The position numbers and the translations under genes were made by a program. Positions 14,691-17,391 of a stretch of 17,391 nt of DNA are shown here, in pieces (positions within the stretch are counted from its first letter, which is position 1; each line of letters opens with the position of its first letter). The stretch is from REEB85 sp018971455 (GTDB taxonomy: Bacteria > Pseudomonadota > Alphaproteobacteria > Acetobacterales > Acetobacteraceae): contig JAGWNT010000083.1 in NCBI GenBank assembly GCA_028871195.1, forward strand, positions 1-17,391, written 5' to 3'. Under the pieces are notes generated by a model, which was not told where the DNA came from, did no database searches, and saw only the letters and a list, made by a program, of their open reading frames with translations.

Positions 14691-15632
14691 CTACTTCTTG
14701 GCCGGCGGGGGCGGCGGCACGGCGGTGTCGGTCGGGTGCGGCACCGTGCCGTCGGCATTGAATTTCTGCACCGTCACGCCGGCGCGCGCCTCTTCCAGCA
14801 CCTTCTGGATGCCTTCCTTGATCAGCATCTGGCGGATTTCATCATGTTTTTCCGCCAGCGTCGCCGGCGGCGCGGCCCGGCGCGCCTCGACTTTGATGAC
14901 ATGCCAGCCGAACTGCGTCTGCACCGGGACCTGGGTGTACTCGCCGGGCTTGAGCGCGAAGGCGGCGGCCGAGAAGGCCGGCACCATGTCCCCCTTCTTG
15001 AAGAAGCCGAGCTCGCCGCCTTCGGCGCCGCCGGGGTCGGTGCTGTGCGCCTTGGCGAGGGCGGCAAAATCGGCCCCCTTCTTGAGCTGAGCGATGATCG
15101 CCTCGGCCTCCGGCCGGGTCTTGACCAGGATGTGGCGCGCCTGCACCTCCTCCTCGCCCGGCTTGTTGGCGAAATCCTTCTCATAGCGCGCCTTGATCGC
15201 CGCCTCGTCGGCCATCGGGCTGACATCGTGGGAGATCAGGGCGTTCTGCAGCGCGTCATCCTGGGCCGCGTGCATCTGGCGGATCACCGCGGGGTCCTTG
15301 TCCAGCCCCTGCTTGCGGGCCAGCACCAGCACCGCCTGGCGGTCGATCGCCTGATTGAGCAGCAGCGGAAACAGCACGGTCTGCGGCAGGCGGCGATACT
15401 GGTCGGGCAGCGCCTGAGCGGCCTCGGCGATGTCACTCAGATGAATTTCCTGATCATCGACCTTGCCCACCACCGGATCGGCCGGCAGTCCCGCCGGGGG
15501 GGCGGCCGTCGGGGCCGTTGCAGCCGGGGCAGAGGGCGTTGGGGTTGGGGCCGCCGGGGCCGCGGTCTGGGCGGCGACGGAAAGCGGCAGGCAGGCGGCC
15601 AAAAGGGCGGCGGAGAGGCGCAGGGTGCGCAT
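14691..15632 (-). CDS. periplasmic peptidyl-prolyl cis-trans isomerase (parvulin/PpiC type)
   Basis: Exported folding helper of 313 aa that speeds cis-trans change of proline bonds in secreted proteins. The order is: signal sequence (1-21, cleavage likely near VAA|Q); a Pro/Ala/Thr-rich linker (22-50); a SurA-N-like helical part starting VVGKVDDQEIHLSDI (54-160); and one parvulin domain from VQARHILVKTR (163-173) through AKAHSTDPGGAEGGELGFF (193-211) to FGWHVIKVE (241-249). The C-terminus ends in a Pro stretch and AKK. L11-A-A-C14 resembles a lipobox, so a lipoprotein is possible but the hydrophobic run continues past it. GAGG precedes the ATG at 15632 at good spacing. It is divergent from secA, a fitting neighbour because its clients use the Sec route. 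Confidence 0.92.
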   Translation of the reverse strand: MRTLRLSAALLAACLPLSVAAQTAAPAAPTPTPSAPAATAPTAAPPAGLPADPVVGKVDDQEIHLSDIAEAAQALPDQYRRLPQTVLFPLLLNQAIDRQAVLVLARKQGLDKDPAVIRQMHAAQDDALQNALISHDVSPMADEAAIKARYEKDFANKPGEEEVQARHILVKTRPEAEAIIAQLKKGADFAALAKAHSTDPGGAEGGELGFFKKGDMVPAFSAAAFALKPGEYTQVPVQTQFGWHVIKVEARRAAPPATLAEKHDEIRQMLIKEGIQKVLEEARAGVTVQKFNADGTVPHPTDTAVPPPPPAKK

Positions 15633-15657
15633 GGGGGGTCCTCGGGAAGGGCGGCGG

Positions 15658-15686
15658 AGTTAAGCCGAAGGCGGCGCGGGTCACAA
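15658..15686 (-). promoter_or_regulatory. candidate promoter of the isomerase-argJ unit
   Basis: On the - strand TTGTGA (15681-15686) and TTAACT (15658-15663) are separated by exactly 17 bp, about 26 bp upstream of the isomerase start. The spacing is ideal and the hexamers fair, in a GC-rich region where such pairs are uncommon. Confidence 0.45.
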
Positions 15687-15726
15687 GGCGGCCACCGCAC
15701 CCTCTCGCCCGCGGCCCGGCCCGGCG

Positions 15727-15755
15727 TTGACCCGGGACGGGGTGGGTCCTATCTG
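15727..15755 (+). promoter_or_regulatory. sigma70-type promoter of secA
   Basis: TTGACC (15727-15732) and TATCTG (15750-15755) are separated by exactly 17 bp. Transcription would start near 15762 and give a leader of about 50 bases before the secA ATG. The leader contains GGGCGG-TT-CCGCCC (15771-15784), a perfect inverted repeat that could fold as a 4-bp stem with a 6-base loop. Confidence 0.6.
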
Positions 15756-15813
15756 ACAGCCTGCTGTCCGGGGCGGTTCCGCCCGCCCGGCTGCCTGCAC
15801 CGGAAGGCCTTTC

Positions 15814-17391
<1,578 letters not shown>

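Noticed and set aside
15545..15570. Short tandem Ala/Pro/Thr codon repeats in the isomerase linker
   Set aside because: It is a common low-complexity linker after the signal peptide and not a discrete DNA repeat.

Overview
The window is a very GC-rich, gene-dense bacterial chromosome segment with strong third-position GC bias. Gene content and order point to an alphaproteobacterium, most likely of the Rhodospirillales/Acetobacterales. The main reason is the right end, where secA is divergent from a parvulin-type isomerase followed by argJ and a MutT (Nudix) gene, an order I recall as common in alphaproteobacteria. The assignment to order is inference. No RNA genes, CRISPR arrays, insertion sequences or phage genes were seen. 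No stretch over 300 bases lacks a gene; the longest gap is the 181-bp secA/isomerase divergent region.

Left part (1-3281): the edge of a surface-polysaccharide cluster. A family 2 glycosyltransferase and an FkbM-type methyltransferase lie on the + strand. They converge on a polysaccharide flippase-like membrane protein on the - strand, whose 3' end overlaps the methyltransferase by 32 bp.

Middle (3352-8713), all on the - strand and read from right to left: a DUF2917 protein, threonine synthase (thrC), an M16 zinc protease, a PmbA/TldE-type protein, and a secreted or membrane Tim44-domain protein. thrC and the M16 gene overlap by 4 bp (ATGA) and the M16 and pmbA genes are 2 bp apart, so those three are very probably co-translated. 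A LysR regulator of GcvA type (8849-9766) is divergent from the DUF2917 gene, and the shared region carries an inverted repeat.

Right-middle (9776-13360), also - strand: a DUF2889 protein, a single-domain CinA/MoaB-like protein, a GNAT-Nudix fusion, and a small secreted metalloprotease with a PEP-CTERM sorting tail. The metalloprotease sits between argJ and the Nudix gene, so it looks like a later insertion into an old housekeeping block. Its Shine-Dalgarno sequence lies in the arm of a perfect 8-bp hairpin.

Right end (13431-17391): argJ (arginine biosynthesis) and the periplasmic isomerase on the - strand, and the first 526 codons of secA on the + strand. Good sigma70-type promoters can be read for both divergent units.

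Overall the window is mostly housekeeping and cell-envelope genes. I did not find a convincing new multi-gene system. The most interesting items are the inserted PEP-CTERM protease with its hairpin leader, the GNAT-Nudix fusion, and the DUF2917/LysR pair.
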